Assembly (NCBI GenBank): GCA_017165825.1
Contig: CM029379.1
Location: forward strand, 24,530,459-24,594,458
Direction of reading: 5' to 3'
From: Hepsetus odoe
Taxonomy: Eukaryota; Chordata; Actinopteri; Characiformes; Hepsetidae
Length of the DNA: 64,000 nt
The translations under genes were made by a program, and so were the position numbers. Positions 22,682-35,560 of the stretch are shown piece by piece. How positions within the stretch are numbered: the first letter of the stretch is position 1; every line of letters begins with the position of its first letter. Under the pieces are notes generated by a model. It was not told the DNA's origin and searched no databases. It saw only the letters and a program-made list of their open reading frames with translations.

Positions 22682-23599
22682 ACGTGCACTGCAGTTGGCA
22701 GCTTTTGAAAAGGAGACTCTGTTCTTCTCTCACTTCATCAAACTTTTAGCCTTTAAAACAACTTACAGATCTTTCCACATGTAAGCTAGACTTGATCTAA
22801 ACATATTAATTTTGTTGTCTTATATCTGTTGTCTTATCTCTATGCACACACACACGACACGTGTCTATTTTTATGTGTTATATATTTATAAATAAGTATG
22901 TCAGGCTTATTATGATTAGTACAACCTTTGATAGCTCATAAAGTTCTATTCAGAATTCAAATTGCTTTATCCAAATCTGTTGCAAATAGATAACCTTAGA
23001 CTGAGTGTAAGAGCCCATCCTTACACTGCATTACCTTGCCCATTTCAGTCTAATATCAGGGCTAACCTACATTTACGACTTGAACTTTTACTTCCTCTCC
23101 TCAAATCCAGACTGAAGAACAAACATGCTAGTGTTTACATGATTAGGAAAAGAGAGAGCGAGAAAACACTGTGATGGCCGTCGGGGAAAACTCTCTACAC
23201 CACTCCAATCCCGCACCCCCCACCCCCCCAAGGAGGGCATTTGGAGGTCAGACACTTTGTCTCTCGTTGGGTGGCGTTCTTTTCAGAAAGGTCACTTGCA
23301 CACACTCATTCAAGTGGACTTCCTGCTGCTTGAAGATTACATGATAAAGTTAGATTATTCAACATCAAGCACTTCTCTCCTGCTACACCGATTTTAACAC
23401 CAATTTTATCACAAACATGTATAGTACATTTTAGGCCTTTAAGCCAATTGGCAAGTTTATTTTTACTTCAATAGCACAATATATCATCTAAATGCATTTT
23501 AATAAGAGAAATTGAGTAACAAAAAGAAACAAGAATGTCTTGTTATTTTAAGAAGTTGATATAAGTTGATTATGAACACTTCATAAATAATATAGGCAA

Positions 23600-23601
<2 letters not shown>

Positions 23602-23637
<36 letters not shown>
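23602..23637. repeat. (TA)n microsatellite
   Basis: About 17 TA units abutting the left end of the MITE at 23640. Confidence 0.95.
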
Positions 23638-23639
<2 letters not shown>

Positions 23640-23642
<3 letters not shown>

Positions 23643-24185
23643 TGCTGTGCAAAAGTTTTAGACAGGTGTGAAAGAATACTGTAAACAAAGAATACTTTCA
23701 GAAATGGAAGTGTTAATAATTTATTTTCATCAATCAACAAAATGCAGCGAATGAACCAAAGAGAATCTAAATCAAATCAATATTTGGTGTGGCCACCCTT
23801 TGCCTTCAAAACAGCATCAATTCTTCTAGGTACACTGCACACAGTTTTTGAAGGAACTCAGCTGGTAGGCTGTTCCAAACATCTTGGAGAACTAACCACA
23901 GATCTTCTGTGGATGTAGCTTCCTCACATCCTTCTGTCTCTTCATGTAATCCAGACACACTGGATGATGTTGAGATCAGGGCTCTGTGGGGGCCAGAAGA
24001 ACTGATGCTGGTTTGAAGGCAATAGGTAGTAACACCAAATATTGATTTGATTTAGATTTTTTTTTTGTGCGCTCACTTTGCATTTTGTAAACTAATCAAA
24101 ATAAACCATCAATTTTATATTTCTGAAAGCATTCTTTGTTTACAGCATTTTTTCCACACCTGCCTAAAACTTTTGCACAGTACTG
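23640..24185. mobile_element. Tc1/mariner-type MITE with long terminal inverted repeats
   Basis: Left end CAGTGCTGTGCAAAAGTTTT; the right end is its complement (AAAACTTTTGCACAGTACTG). The inverted repeats extend about 160 bases on each side, both reaching AAATCAAATCAATATTTGGTG. TA follows on the right and CA on the left, against a TA microsatellite. The centre (CTTCTGTGGATGTAGCTTCC and so on) has no transposase frame, so it would depend on an enzyme elsewhere. The related copy at 59201 is more broken. Confidence 0.85.
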
Positions 24186-24240
24186 TATATACATACACAA
24201 ATATAGAGAGAGATATTTGTATCTATCTATCTATCTATCT

Positions 24241-25203
24241 AAGCAAGCCATGTGGAGTCTGCAACAAGCAAGACAAGTCATTGGTCAGGTCAAACAAGTC
24301 ACTGGTTATGTCTTACAAAATTCTGATGTTCTAGGCCAGTGTCCTTAAATAAATGAATTGCTGCTTAGGGAAATCATTTCAAATTGATTTTAAAATGACA
24401 GTTACCATCGTACATCATGAGTATCCACTAGTACTCAAGTGCTTAGGTTTTTTTCATTTCGAAAATACTGACAGAAGAGTTATTGTAACAGAGCTAACAC
24501 AGCTAATATTAATGTATTAAAATGGAACTAAATACAGCAAAGTAAGCACTACAGCGGCATGTCATTAGAGGACAAACGTCACACCTGTAACCATTTAGCC
24601 ATGAGCATACAGCTGTGTTACCAAATAATATCTCTACATAGTTTAACCCCAAAACTACTATCCCATTACTGATCCCTTTTGTGTGTGTCTATGTATTCAT
24701 TTACTGATTAAAAACTTTCATCAGAGTTGTGGGTGTATGTGTGTTGATTACAGTAAAGCAAATCAATGTGTGGAATTGGAGCTTTCTGCATGCTTCTATA
24801 TTTCTATCAATGTAAAACAGGAAGCTAAATGCTGGGGTGGGGTGTAATTAAGTGTATAAATCAGTTGTTAGATCATTTTCTTTAAATGGTCTATCTGCAT
24901 GTCCTCCTTGTGTCTGCCTAGGTTTCTTTCCAGTTTCTTTTCAAGTTGCACTGGCGAGATGAGTGTGTTTGTACGTGTGTCTGGCAACAATGCAACGGAC
25001 ATCCAACCTGTCCTCTATGTCTATAAGTGGTTGTGATGATGGATGTATGGATGTTCTTTTTTCCTTTCAAAGCAACACTAACAATCACACTGTTTCACTA
25101 CAGCAGCTGATTAAAGGGCCTCAAGCCTAAAGTGTTAACTGTTCATATGGCCCAGAACCAATTCCCTACCGAGTAAAAAGACAAAAATGGCCGATGAACA
25201 CAC

Positions 25204-25205
<2 letters not shown>
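24241..25205. other. Unassigned intergenic sequence
   Basis: No gene or recognised repeat. Confidence 0.6.

Positions 25206-25255
<50 letters not shown>
25206..25255. repeat. (TC)n microsatellite
   Basis: About 25 TC units. A short CA run follows at 25489-25510. Confidence 0.95.
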
Positions 25256-25257
<2 letters not shown>

Positions 25258-25649
25258 CCTGAATGCAGTGAATATCTCTCTGCAGGCCGCTGCATGAACC
25301 CAATTCGGAAAAACATACAAAAAGCTTTAATATGGACGCTTGGCAGAAACACTGCTGCTAAATTTGAAAGACTGGAAGGTATGTGCTTTCTTATAGTGAC
25401 AGAAACATCTTGGCCAAGCAGACAAAGCGCTGTGACAAACAGGATCATACTGAGCGACGTTCCACACACACTCACTGGTGAGCGCGCACACACACACACA
25501 CACACACACATAGCCTAGAAGGAGAATCTCTGCAGATTTTCGCACAACTGCTATCAGAATCAAAGCAAGTCTGCCTCATTCAAGAGAGACACTCGCCGGA
25601 AAAGGATGTGTGCACGAAGAAACGTCCACACACTGTGATATGTGATGAT

Positions 25650-25650
25650 N

Positions 25651-25694
<44 letters not shown>
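25650..25694. repeat. (CT)n microsatellite with ambiguous base
   Basis: About 22 CT units preceded by a single N at 25650. Confidence 0.95.
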
Positions 25695-25699
<5 letters not shown>

Positions 25700-27927
25700 T
25701 ACTAGATTCAGAATTGTACAAGATTTGTGAGTGTAATATAGCTTAATTTAACTTAAGCACTGCATGAAGGCCATGCATTTGTAGACCAGACCATTACTAG
25801 TATGATATCTAAATCATTAAACATTAAAGAAAAAATATTTTTATGCTCTACAGATCAGCAGAGTTCTAACACTTCAGAAATGGAGGTAGTGGATTATTGT
25901 GGTCTCAAAAATGCACCACTGCCCTCAAGTGGAAAACAAATGCATTGATTGAGAGGCTGTCCTGACCATCTGCAGTTCTGAGGAATCTGCAAAAAAAAAA
26001 AATTAAAAAATTAAAACAGCCCAAAGCTATACAATATAAGTCATACCCTTTGTTCACACTATCAAGCAGCTTAGCAGCTTATTTACATTTTTTACTCTTA
26101 AAGCAGCTCTGCCAAAACACATCTATGACTGAAATATTTCTGGCTCTTACTCTTATACATTAGTGGCGATGAAGCACAGACCATCCTGCTCAGTTCTCAT
26201 CAGTAAACAACTGACTGCACATATTCTTTAAGTGGAAGTACAGATACTTGTGTAAAAATAGTTGATAAAAGGAGAAGCACTGATTCAATTTTTTGCAATT
26301 TACTTAGAAAAAGTGAAAAACTCAGAACAGGGTCTGAAACGCAAAAAGATTTTACTTTGTAAAACATTTCTACAGACACTGTTATAATCCAAAAACTCTT
26401 AATCATGGATTAATTAATTAATTTCAACATCAACTACTAAAAAAAAATATAATGAAATCAATGAACATTGTTTTCACTGCTTCACTTTCATTCATGTCTC
26501 TACTAGTTTTCCTGTCATGGACATCACACTCAAGACATTTCTTTTTTCTTTTTATGTCATGTTGTTTTATCATGCATGATCTGCACTGATGGACACACCA
26601 AGGGATTTACTTTGTCTGCTTAGGCTGAAATAGGTCTTGATGTTGTGAAGCTGTGCAAAAGTGCAGAAATAATAAAAATGATGGATAATTCTCAAATGCA
26701 TTAAAACTATATTATGGGGTGTGTTCTAAAAAGGAGAAGAAAGTACACATGTTTTTGTTAAATGCTGGCAGTAAATGTTGTCATCTCTGGTAATCACCAC
26801 TTTGCTTTAGTCCTAATTAGCAGTTAAACTGCCCGAAGTTGATTTACAGAAGACATGTTTTGATGATTCTCTGTAACTGCACACCCTTTACAGATCACTC
26901 CCTTCTAAAATCTGCAGAAAACTGCCATTTCTAAGTGTTTTTGCACTTATTTTGACTTGAGTCTTGAATGAGATAAAAGTCTTTGACTTGAATGAGATAA
27001 AAATCGTGTCATAATTTTTATGTTACCACAAACCAACAAAGCAAACATTTAAAAACAATTTTGGACAGCCAGCATATCATTTTTCTTTTTACATCTGCAT
27101 TTTTACGTATTATTAAATTATTAAATGCACAGTAAATCTGCTCTAAGGGATAATATCACCTGTCTAATTATTGCAAATTAAGTACAATTCACAAAGACCC
27201 AGATGTTGTAGCCCATGTACAGTTTCCACTGCTTCCAGCAATTGAAAAGCTACTATAGTACTATAGCCAACGACCAATAGGCTATTCAGTTCTAATCAAG
27301 GAAATCACACACACAGACACACACACATAAAGACATGGCTATTCTTTCCATGAAAACACACACTAGGATACACCTGCAGTCAAGAGCGAAATTAGTGAGT
27401 AATGTTTGATTCACCAGTTCCGTATTGAAATCTGGTACACCACAACTATTTAAAGGATGGACTTTACTGAATCTACACTACTGTGAAATGGTAAAAGAAT
27501 TTGGTTGCAGAAAATTTAAACAAACATAAAGGTAAACAGAGTGTTTCTGTGCCTGTTAGTATTCGGAAAAGATATATGTAATTTTTTTGTCCTGAATAGA
27601 TGCTCTGTATTGTACTTTATGTACTTTAGGCTGTGGTCAATTACTCTATTTTTTCATTCAGAAGGTTTTCTACTGAGTGAAATTACCCAGATGTATCTAA
27701 ATGGTAATCATGATAAGATCTGTTTGAATTCTCTGCATGCTAAAGAAAGGTGATACAAAGCTTCCTTTTATTTCTCCTTTAGCATGAGGTACACTCGACT
27801 ATCCTTTGCATAAGGAAAGGAGACGTGCCATCCCACATTTTTTTTCTTTTAAATTCAAGAATACAGATGCAATGATGTTAACATTTGCAGTTCCATAACA
27901 TCACCGTTTAACACTTCGCATTAACAC
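25695..27927. other. Unassigned intergenic sequence
   Basis: AT-rich, with no exon, RNA gene or family repeat that I can recognise. A short CA tract lies near 27310. Confidence 0.6.
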
Positions 27928-27932
27928 CCAGG

Positions 27933-28188
27933 TGTAACGGAGCGGTGGAGGTGTGGTCCGGACATAAATGCGTAGCCAGAAATCAGGATCTCCTCTTTAT
28001 TATCCAACAAATACATAAAGCACCCACACATCAACAATACCCTAGTCACGGGTTCACCCATACATCTACAATGACTGACGCTCTACTCTGACACCTTAGG
28101 GCTTATAAAACCTTTCCCTATGGAGCAGACCTGTGCTCTAAGCAGCCCAGGTGTGCTCAGTCAGAGTAGACCGCCATCTACTGTGACA
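27933..28188 (-). mobile_element. Solo LTR with perfect 5-bp target duplication
   Basis: 256 bases from TGTAACGGAGCGG to ACTGTGACA, flanked by CCAGG at 27928-27932 and 28189-28193. In minus orientation a TATAA (near 28104) precedes an AATAAA (complement at 27996-28001), the order expected of U3-R in an LTR. With no internal region, it most likely arose by LTR-LTR recombination. It is the same family as 11916 and 58749. Confidence 0.9.
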
Positions 28189-28725
28189 CCAGGAGAAATT
28201 TAGATGATAATGGGAAAGAAATAATAACATTTTTTGCTCATTAAATAATATACACACAGGGCAAAGTATCTAGGGAAGTATCTAGTGAACCATCTTCAGA
28301 AAACTGTCGTTTCCCCACCGCAGATCCCATAAATGTGTTGAGATTAGTTAGCTTTTGGCAGAATAAGTGATCCTAAAGTAAAGTAAAAGTCCTATTTTAG
28401 ATAAAGAGATCTTAATTAAACTAATTAGAAAAAAAATATATATACTTGACCTTTCATTTATTTTTGTCGATTATCCAAAATTACATATCTGTCACCGCTA
28501 GGATTAGCTGTTAAATTGTAAATGAAATGAGGAGCCAGGCATTTTCAATCAATGTGCTGCCAATCAGGGACGAGTGAGTGCACAGTTTATTTAGAGAATG
28601 AAAAAGGTGTGGAAGGACATGAAGCGTGTTTGAAGTTTATGTAAGAAAACTCACCAAAATCCCAGCTCTGAATGTGTTCTGTAAGGAGGAATGGGCAAAA
28701 AGTTCTCCAAAATGATGCTCAACAG

Positions 28726-28929
28726 GGGGTGGCGGTGGTCTAGTGGTAGGATACTTGCCTATGGACCTATGGCTCAAGAGGTCCCAGGTTTGAGTCCCAC
28801 CTCTAGCACTACTACTGCTGGGTTCCTGAGCAAGACCCTTAACTCTGAATTGCTCCAGGGGGACTGTCCCTGTAATTAGGACATGGAAGTCACTGTGGAT
28901 AAGAGTGTCTGCTAAATGCCGTAAATGTA
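28726..28929 (+). repeat. SINE-B, near full length
   Basis: tRNA-derived head with a perfect A-box pattern TGGTCTAGTGG (28736-28746) and B box GGTTTGAGTCC (28787-28797), then CTGAGCAAGACCCTTAACTC, GACTGTCCCTGTAATTAGG and GATAAGAGTGTCTGCTAAATG with an AAATGTAA end. Pol III promoter is present; mobility would need a partner LINE. Confidence 0.9.
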
Positions 28930-30109
28930 AGTTACCAGAAACAATTAGTTGCCGTTATTTCTGCATAAGATACTTTTTGCCACTCCCCGTTGCCTCAATA
29001 AATAAAGTATGAGGAAGAAGGAAACGTTTTAGTTAATGTCTTTACAGAAATATAAGAAATTCTAAAGGGGTCATAAACTTTCCAAACAGCACCTAATATG
29101 GCCTGCATTCTACACTGACATCTTTTATGTCAGAAAAGTGTCAAAATTACATTAATAAGCATAATTCAATATGTTTGTATGAAGAATATGTTTAGATGTT
29201 ATATATAATTACATAGAATAAGAGTCTGATATTGTGAAAAACATTAAAACAGGATATTGTCAGGAACATTTACTAGAGAATGAAAAATAGACTTTTTACA
29301 GTTCATGCGAGTAATTTAAAATAAGTAACTTGTCACATTTCTGTTGGTCCATTTGTTATCAAATTTTAACATACTGAACATAAATTTGAGCATAAATAGC
29401 AGCCTGCATTTTCAAATGATCATGTGAATTGGAAAAAACAATAAAAATGTATATGTAAAAGGTTCCATTATTAATGATTCAATGATAACTTATTTGAATG
29501 ATAACTTTAACTGAACTGAATGTTTGAATTAATTAAAGAATATTTATGCAGAAGCATCTGAGCTGTTCCTGAATAGCTGGCACCCAGTAAGAAAGTCAAA
29601 GTCTTCCCAGTTATCCGGCCCACATGCATGTACAGTGACCCACTTTTGTCAAAGTGTATCACAATCTGAGTGTGAGTCGGTCTTTTAGATTCTTCTCAAT
29701 GTTTGAAGTGGGGCAGGGCTGCTTCCTTCAATAAAGATCAGACTGTCAGAATTCAGAATTGCCAGCACATTTTATAGTTTATCAGGGACAACATCAAAAA
29801 CCATGTGTTTTAAGTTCATATAAATGTGTTGGTTGGTTGGGTAAAACATGAATAAAAAACAAGAAAATCAACATAACCACCGCCTTTCACTTTACTTCTT
29901 AAGGCAAGAACTCTGTTGATAGAATATTTTGATCATGTATATGATCATGTACACAAAGAAGATCACACACAGCAGTGCAAAGATCCTGGATTTTACTGTT
30001 TGTAACTAAATGTAGGTTTATTTAACCTCCACTCTAAGCAAACAATGAAATTTAAGACTGTGATCCTCATATAGCTGTAAAAGAAAGGGTCCTATCTGTC
30101 TCTCTCTGT
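28930..30109. other. Unassigned intergenic sequence
   Basis: AT-rich; nothing recognised. Confidence 0.6.
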
Positions 30110-30114
30110 CTTTG

Positions 30115-30166
<52 letters not shown>
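30110..30166. repeat. (TC)n microsatellite
   Basis: CT repeat with a few TG/GT interruptions at its left edge. Confidence 0.95.
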
Positions 30167-30176
<10 letters not shown>

Positions 30177-30448
30177 CCTCTCTCTTCGGATTATAATGAT
30201 GGAGAGATCAGAATGGTCTCATGGGCTTTAGCAAAAGTACACTAGACTCAAGCAAGTTTACAGCTCCTGCAGCAGCTGAATTCAAGCACTGCGGAACTAG
30301 AGTTCCATAACACAGGTCTAAAATTACATTTTTGAGTTATGTTCCTTAATTTAGCAGATACTGTATTTTCCATATAGACAATTTTTATAATTCATGGCGT
30401 TCACATGCACTATATACAGTTAGGTCCATATATATGGTATATATATAT

Positions 30449-30628
30449 AGTGGTCTAGTGGTAGGACCTACTCCAGAGATCCCAGGTTCGAATCCTACCT
30501 CTGGCACTACCACCACCGGGTTCCTGAGCAAGACCCTTAACCCTGAATTGCTCAGGGGGACTTTCCCTGTAATTAGGACATGGAAGTCACTCTGGATAAG
30601 AGCGTCTGCTAAATGCTGTAAATGTAAA
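30449..30628 (+). repeat. SINE-B inserted in a Tc1 terminal repeat
   Basis: AGTGGTCTAGTGGTAGGACC, B box GGTTCGAATCC, CTGAGCAAGACCCTTAACCC and GGATAAGAGCGTCTGCTAAATG, with TATA-rich flanks on both sides. The head is slightly shortened compared with 28726. It is younger than the host element. Confidence 0.9.
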
Positions 30629-31009
30629 TATATCTGGACACTGGACATTCAAATTGGATGAAGGGTTTAGGAGTTCCAGCTCCTTAACATGTGACACCCT
30701 CTTTATAAAGGGACCAAAAGTAATTAGACAATTGACTCAAAGGCTATTTCATGGGCAGGTGTGGGCAATTCCTTCGTTATGTCATTATCAATTAAGCAGA
30801 TAAAAGGCCTGGAGTTGATCTGAGGAGTGGTGCTTACATATGGAAGATTTTGCTGTGAACAGATTACATGCGGTCAAAGATCAACCTCTACCAGATCAAC
30901 ATTTACCCAATCAACCTCTATCAAGATCAACCTTTACCAGAATGACGGCAAGAAAAAAGTATGGAGAAGGCGTGGAACAGCTCATGATACAAAGCATACC
31001 ACATCATCT

Positions 31010-31480
31010 GTAAAACATGGCGGAGGCAGTGTGATGGCTTAGGCGTGTATGGCTGCCAGTGCCACTGGGACACTAGTGTTTATCGATGATGTGACACAGG
31101 ACAACCTAATGAAGTCTGAGGCGTTCAAAGACATACTGTCTGCTCAAATCCAGCTCAATGCAATCAAACTGATTGGGTGGCATTTCATATTACAGATGGA
31201 CAATGGCAATGCAAAAGCAATCCAGGAGTTTATTAAAGCAAAGAAGTGGAATATTTTTGAATGGCCAAGTCTGTCACCTGATCTGAAGCCAATTGAGCAG
31301 CATTTCACTTGTCGAAGACTAAACGGACAGAAAGGCCCACAAACAAACAGCAACTGAAAGCCGCTGCAGTAAAGGCCTTGCAGAGCATTAAAAAGGAGGA
31401 AACCCAGCATCTGGTCATGTCCATGAGTTCAAGACTTCAGACTGTCATTGCCAGTAAAGGGTTTTCAACCAAGTATTAGA
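31010..31480 (+). pseudogene. Tc1-like transposase remnant
   Basis: The readable part covers ATGTLVFIDDVTQDNL, then LQMDNGNAKAIQEFIKAKK and FEWPSLSPDLKPIEQHF. This matches the second catalytic Asp (DN) and Glu (PIE) of the DD34E domain. Compared with the usual DNDPKHTAKA, the DNGNAKA here lacks three residues (the PKH region), shortening D-to-E spacing from 34 to 31. A stop interrupts the frame at about 31039 and frameshifts follow after 31310. It cannot be active. Confidence 0.85.
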
Positions 31481-31725
31481 AATGAACATTTTATTTTCAG
31501 TTATTTAATTTGTCCAGTTACTTTTGAGCCCCTGAAATTGAGCCAAATGAAATGAAAAAATGCTCTAGTTCCTCTACTTTTGTTCAACCCACTGAATTAA
31601 AGCTTAAAGTCTGCACTTCAACTGTGTCTGAGTTGTTTCATTTAAAATTCGTTGTGGTAATGTACAGAAGCCAAATTAGAAAAAAGTTGTCTCTGTTCAG
31701 ATTTTAATGGACCCAACTGTATGCA

Positions 31726-32480
31726 AAAGGTATTGATAGATTAATTGAATTCAGGTGTTTAATTTGCATTGCAACAGGTGAAATCATGCAGTCAGGTTTA
31801 TTAACATTTGTGAAAGTGCAGGTTGTTCTGTAGAACTCAATGAATCAACAGAAAAAGATACCAGTGATCTAATGATGACTGCAAGGTGTCAAACTTCCAG
31901 TGGTATTAACCACAGCACAAAAACTGCACTGGGAGCTTCATGAAATGAGTTTTCATGAGCTAGCAGTTGTATGTAAGCCTCACACCCTCAAGAATCGAAT
32001 GGAGTGGTGTAACACACGCTGCCACCGGACTCTGGAACAGTGGAAATGTGCTCTGCAGAGCGATGACTCATGCTTCTTTGTCTGACGGTCTGGGTTGGGC
32101 AGGTGCTTGGAAAATGTTACCTGCCGGTCTGTATCGTGCTGTAAAACTTGGTGGAGGAGGCATCATGGTATGAAGTTGCTTTTCAGTTGCTGGCTTGGGC
32201 CCCTTAGTTCTAGTGAAAATCTTTATGTTTGAGATGCCACACTGAAACATTTTGGAGAAGGCCTTAGTCTGTTTTAACATGACTTGGCTATATCATAAAA
32301 ACATGGTTGAGTAAGTTTGGTGAGTTGACTGGGCTGCTCAAAGACCTTACCTCAGCACCATTGTACATCTTTTGGATGATTTAAAATGCAAATTGCAAGT
32401 CAGGCCTTCCTGTTCACATGCCAAATGCCTGACCTTACAAATGCTGTTTGCCCAATGCAGTGTATTTCCAGCTATGAAGC
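31726..32480 (+). pseudogene. Second Tc1-like element, heavily decayed
   Basis: Starts right after the previous element. Recognisable pieces: GCGATGACTCATGCTTCTTT (SDxSxFF), GTTACCTGCCGGTCTGTATC, CTTGGTGGAGGAGGCATCAT (GGGGIM), GGGCCCCTTAGTTCTAGTG, AACATGGTTGAGTAAGTTTG and AAATGCCTGACCTTACAAAT. Their order follows a standard teleost Tc1 transposase. Frameshifts and gaps throughout, and no clear terminal repeats. Confidence 0.75.
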
Positions 32481-32845
32481 TTCAAGCTCTTTTAGCTCTA
32501 CCTATTCATGCAAAGGTTATGAGGATTTGATGCCTGTAAAGATCATGCAGTTGACTCATTTAATGTGTAAACCAGTATAAACTGACAATATTTTCCCAAC
32601 TGAATGTTCAAAGTCCAAAAATAAACTGTCATCACACTAAATAAACTAACTGCTACTGGCGTGTGTGTTCACTAACTGTGTGTTGGGTGGGTTAAATGCA
32701 GTTGACAAATACACTACTAAGAAATCATAGTGTGTTTGTGAGGAAGTGAATATTGAGTGTATTATATATTAATGCAGAAATATTACACAGCACAATACAG
32801 ACATTGCACTATTTTTAAACGTAGTTCTCAGTAAAAGACATTTCA

Positions 32846-33030
32846 AGTCAAGTCAAGTAGGTTTTTATTGTCATTTCAGCCATATACACAGTACATAGTG
32901 AAACGAAATAACGTTCCTCCAGGACCCTGGTGCTACACATAGGACATCAGACATAACATAAGACATAACATAAGACAAGGCAACAAGTGCAGACAACAGA
33001 CAGCACAACAGACAGTACTTTCATCCGTAA
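32846..33030 (-). mobile_element. LINE 3'-end fragment (L2-like)
   Basis: CAAGTCAAGTAGGTTTTTAT, TGTCATTTCAGCCATATACA, TCCTCCAGGACCCTGGTGC and AAGAGGGCCACAG match the 3' UTR of the LINE inserted at 40232 almost word for word. 5' truncated to under 200 bases, as is usual for such insertions. The CAAGT end is the complement of the ACTTG tail. Confidence 0.85.
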
Positions 33031-35384
33031 GAGGGCCACAGTTTTATGGAAATTTCATACAATAATAAATAAATAAGAGAATATAATCACCACTGTGCCA
33101 ATAATAAGATCAAGTACATTCATAAACTATAGGAAAATAGAGAAATTGTTCTAATCTTAAATAAAGTTCTTGTTGAAATAATGTAAAAACATCTGTGATG
33201 TTATAATCAATATTAAAATAATCAAAAAGGTTTATTATGATCAGTCTTAAAAAAAAATTAAGTTTCCTTTTTTTAATACATTTTCTAAAGACAGAGATAA
33301 TGTTCCCTTCAGCATCAACGTGAATCAAATGTAAATCGTTGTGATCTATGATGATTTATTTACCAATTATCTGTAATCTAAGGTGAAGAATATTTAAGAT
33401 AAAGGTAAAGGTGACATAGTAATCGAGACAAGAGAAAAGATGGCTGTCAACTACTGTGATGTTGAAAAGGGAAAAATGAGGTGCAAGTGCTAGACAGCAA
33501 TCCAGTTATTTTAATAGTTAACAAATAAACCAAGAAGCAAACAAAGCTGGTGCATAGAACAATGAAATGGGTCAGGCTGGTCTGGAACTCCTTGAGTAAC
33601 CGGCTGGCCAGGTGTGAGGGATTGAGTGTGACGACTGGATGGTGTGGTTGTTTGGAAGATCCTGTAACTACAAAACAGCATCTATGTTTTGACATTGGCC
33701 TACTTCCTTAAATTTGTTTTTGGGGTGAAAGTATAATTTTAGGTCGTCTATGTAAATTTATTCATTAACATACTTTGTCTAAAACTAAAACAAGACTTTG
33801 TTAGACCTTTGAAGAACATACAATAGAGGTTTTGCAAAAAATAATGGATAATCGATTCAGCCACACCATTGGGCTTAAGCATAAGCTCTGGATGCCCCCT
33901 GCAGGGGAATAAAAAGGAAAAATAATGATTTAAACCAGTCCCTGTGCCTGACCAGTTTCAAAGGATTGTTTTTGTTTGTTAAGCCACACAGTGAGCTATG
34001 CATGAATCATTCATGCAGACAAAGCCTTCCAATTTAAGACATGAAGCAGTGAAGAAACAGGTGGGAATGATTACAGATGATCAGGCTGGTGATTAGTAAA
34101 CTGGTGATGCTGAATGCTGAGTGGTTGGAACACCTACATGTTGGCATATTGTATCTTTGTAGGCTTTGCAGCCTGTCACATTAAAACATTTGTTCCCATT
34201 TCTTTAATTTGATTTAACAACCAATAACCTGACAAGCAGCATTACAGTATCATCTAGGCACATTATAAACCGTGCCTCTTACACACATCTGTCCAGTTGT
34301 GTTGAGATGGAGAGAATAATTGAGAGGGGAGAATAATTTTCTGCTCTCCAAACATTGAAAGAGAAATCTTAATCTCATTCTCATCAAATCTAAACCTATG
34401 GATTATTCTCTTAGTTTGTTAGAGCAGATAATGAAAAATATCAACAATTAAGCATCACAGTTAGTTGCTAGACTGCATAATTCATCATTTCATTGCTGTA
34501 GCTAAGGAAGGCCTTTAATATGTGTGCTGCAATGTGTGAGCAGCTGATCAGTGGCATTCAGTTATTTATGTATTAGCCCACAGCATGCCTAAACCATCGC
34601 ACACTTACATAAAACCAAGATGAATTGTTAGGCAATTGAATAAAAATGTTCTTATGCAGTATCTGAGACTCTTATCTTTGAAAACAAAACTAAAAACCAG
34701 TAGTAGAATCCTCAACTTTGTCTGAGATGGTGTCAGTTCTAGTGCATAGTGTTGCAATTCAAAACCAAAAGTATTTTTTACCCTGTTTACCAGAATGCCA
34801 GATTATTTTACTTATTTTTTATCATTTGTGTCTCCTTGGCATATTGCTTTCCTATCAAGTGCCAAAGAGAATGAGCTCCCCTTCTTAGTCTTGGCTCCTC
34901 TCATTGTTTCTTCATCATCTCAGGGAGCTCTTCTTTGGCAGCATTGCCCTCAGTTTGCTCATTATGTGTCTCTGAGCCAAGAATGCTGCTTTTGTATCAT
35001 GCTGAAATAACTATACAAACAAACAACTCTATGTGTTCACAAGATAAAGAGCAGTAATATAGCAAAGAGAATATCCTTCCATGTGCTACCATAGAGCATG
35101 TAAATTGAAATTAAAGACACATGGCATTTTTCTCAGTGTCAACTGCAAACATGAACAGCAATGTATTGGCTTAATTACTGTTTGATGACATTAGTCTTCA
35201 TGGTCTCAGAGTATTCAAGTTTGGGGGGGGTACTGTCAATGATTTAGACACCATGCTATTCCCAATTTGACAAGCCCAGTTACTTACGGAAATAAAGGAA
35301 TATATGCAAAAACAGTAGATTTTCATAAAGCATGATAAAGCAAAAAAGATAGCTGTCTTCCTCTGGAAGATATGTGTCAGAAAT
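33031..35384. other. Unassigned intergenic sequence
   Basis: No gene or family repeat recognised; AT-rich. Confidence 0.6.
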
Positions 35385-35560
35385 GTGTCGATCACTCTCC
35401 ATTGCACATCAACAGTTCGAACATGGAGAGACTCAAAAGCGCCAAGTTCCAAGATGTGTAAATCACTGACAACCTCACCTAGACCCTCAATACCTAGCCA
35501 AGATGTCTAACCACGCAAGCCCAGCAACTCAACTTCCTGCAGAGAATGAAGAAATTAAAA
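35385..35560 (+). mobile_element. LINE reverse-transcriptase fragment (L2-like)
   Basis: AAGTTCCAAGATGTGTAAAT, CACTGACAACCTCACCTAG and ACCCTCAATACCTAG read as KF-xV-ITDNLTxTLNT, the thumb-region motif (KFLGVHITDNLTWTLNT) found in inverse orientation near 41040. Heavily decayed. Confidence 0.6.

Larger units (their letters stand above)
30417..31719 (+). mobile_element. Tc1-like element interrupted by a SINE
   Basis: Left end CAGTTAGGTCCATA and right end TAATGGACCCAACTG are inverted repeats, each next to TA (30415-30416 and 31720-31721). The left inverted repeat is split by the SINE-B at 30449-30628. About 1.1 kb without the SINE. It encodes a decayed transposase on the + strand. Confidence 0.9.

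Noticed and set aside
28736..28800. Possible tRNA genes (A and B boxes at several sites, e.g. 28736 and 36637)
   Set aside because: Each is the head of a SINE with a long non-tRNA body; no complete cloverleaf is expected.
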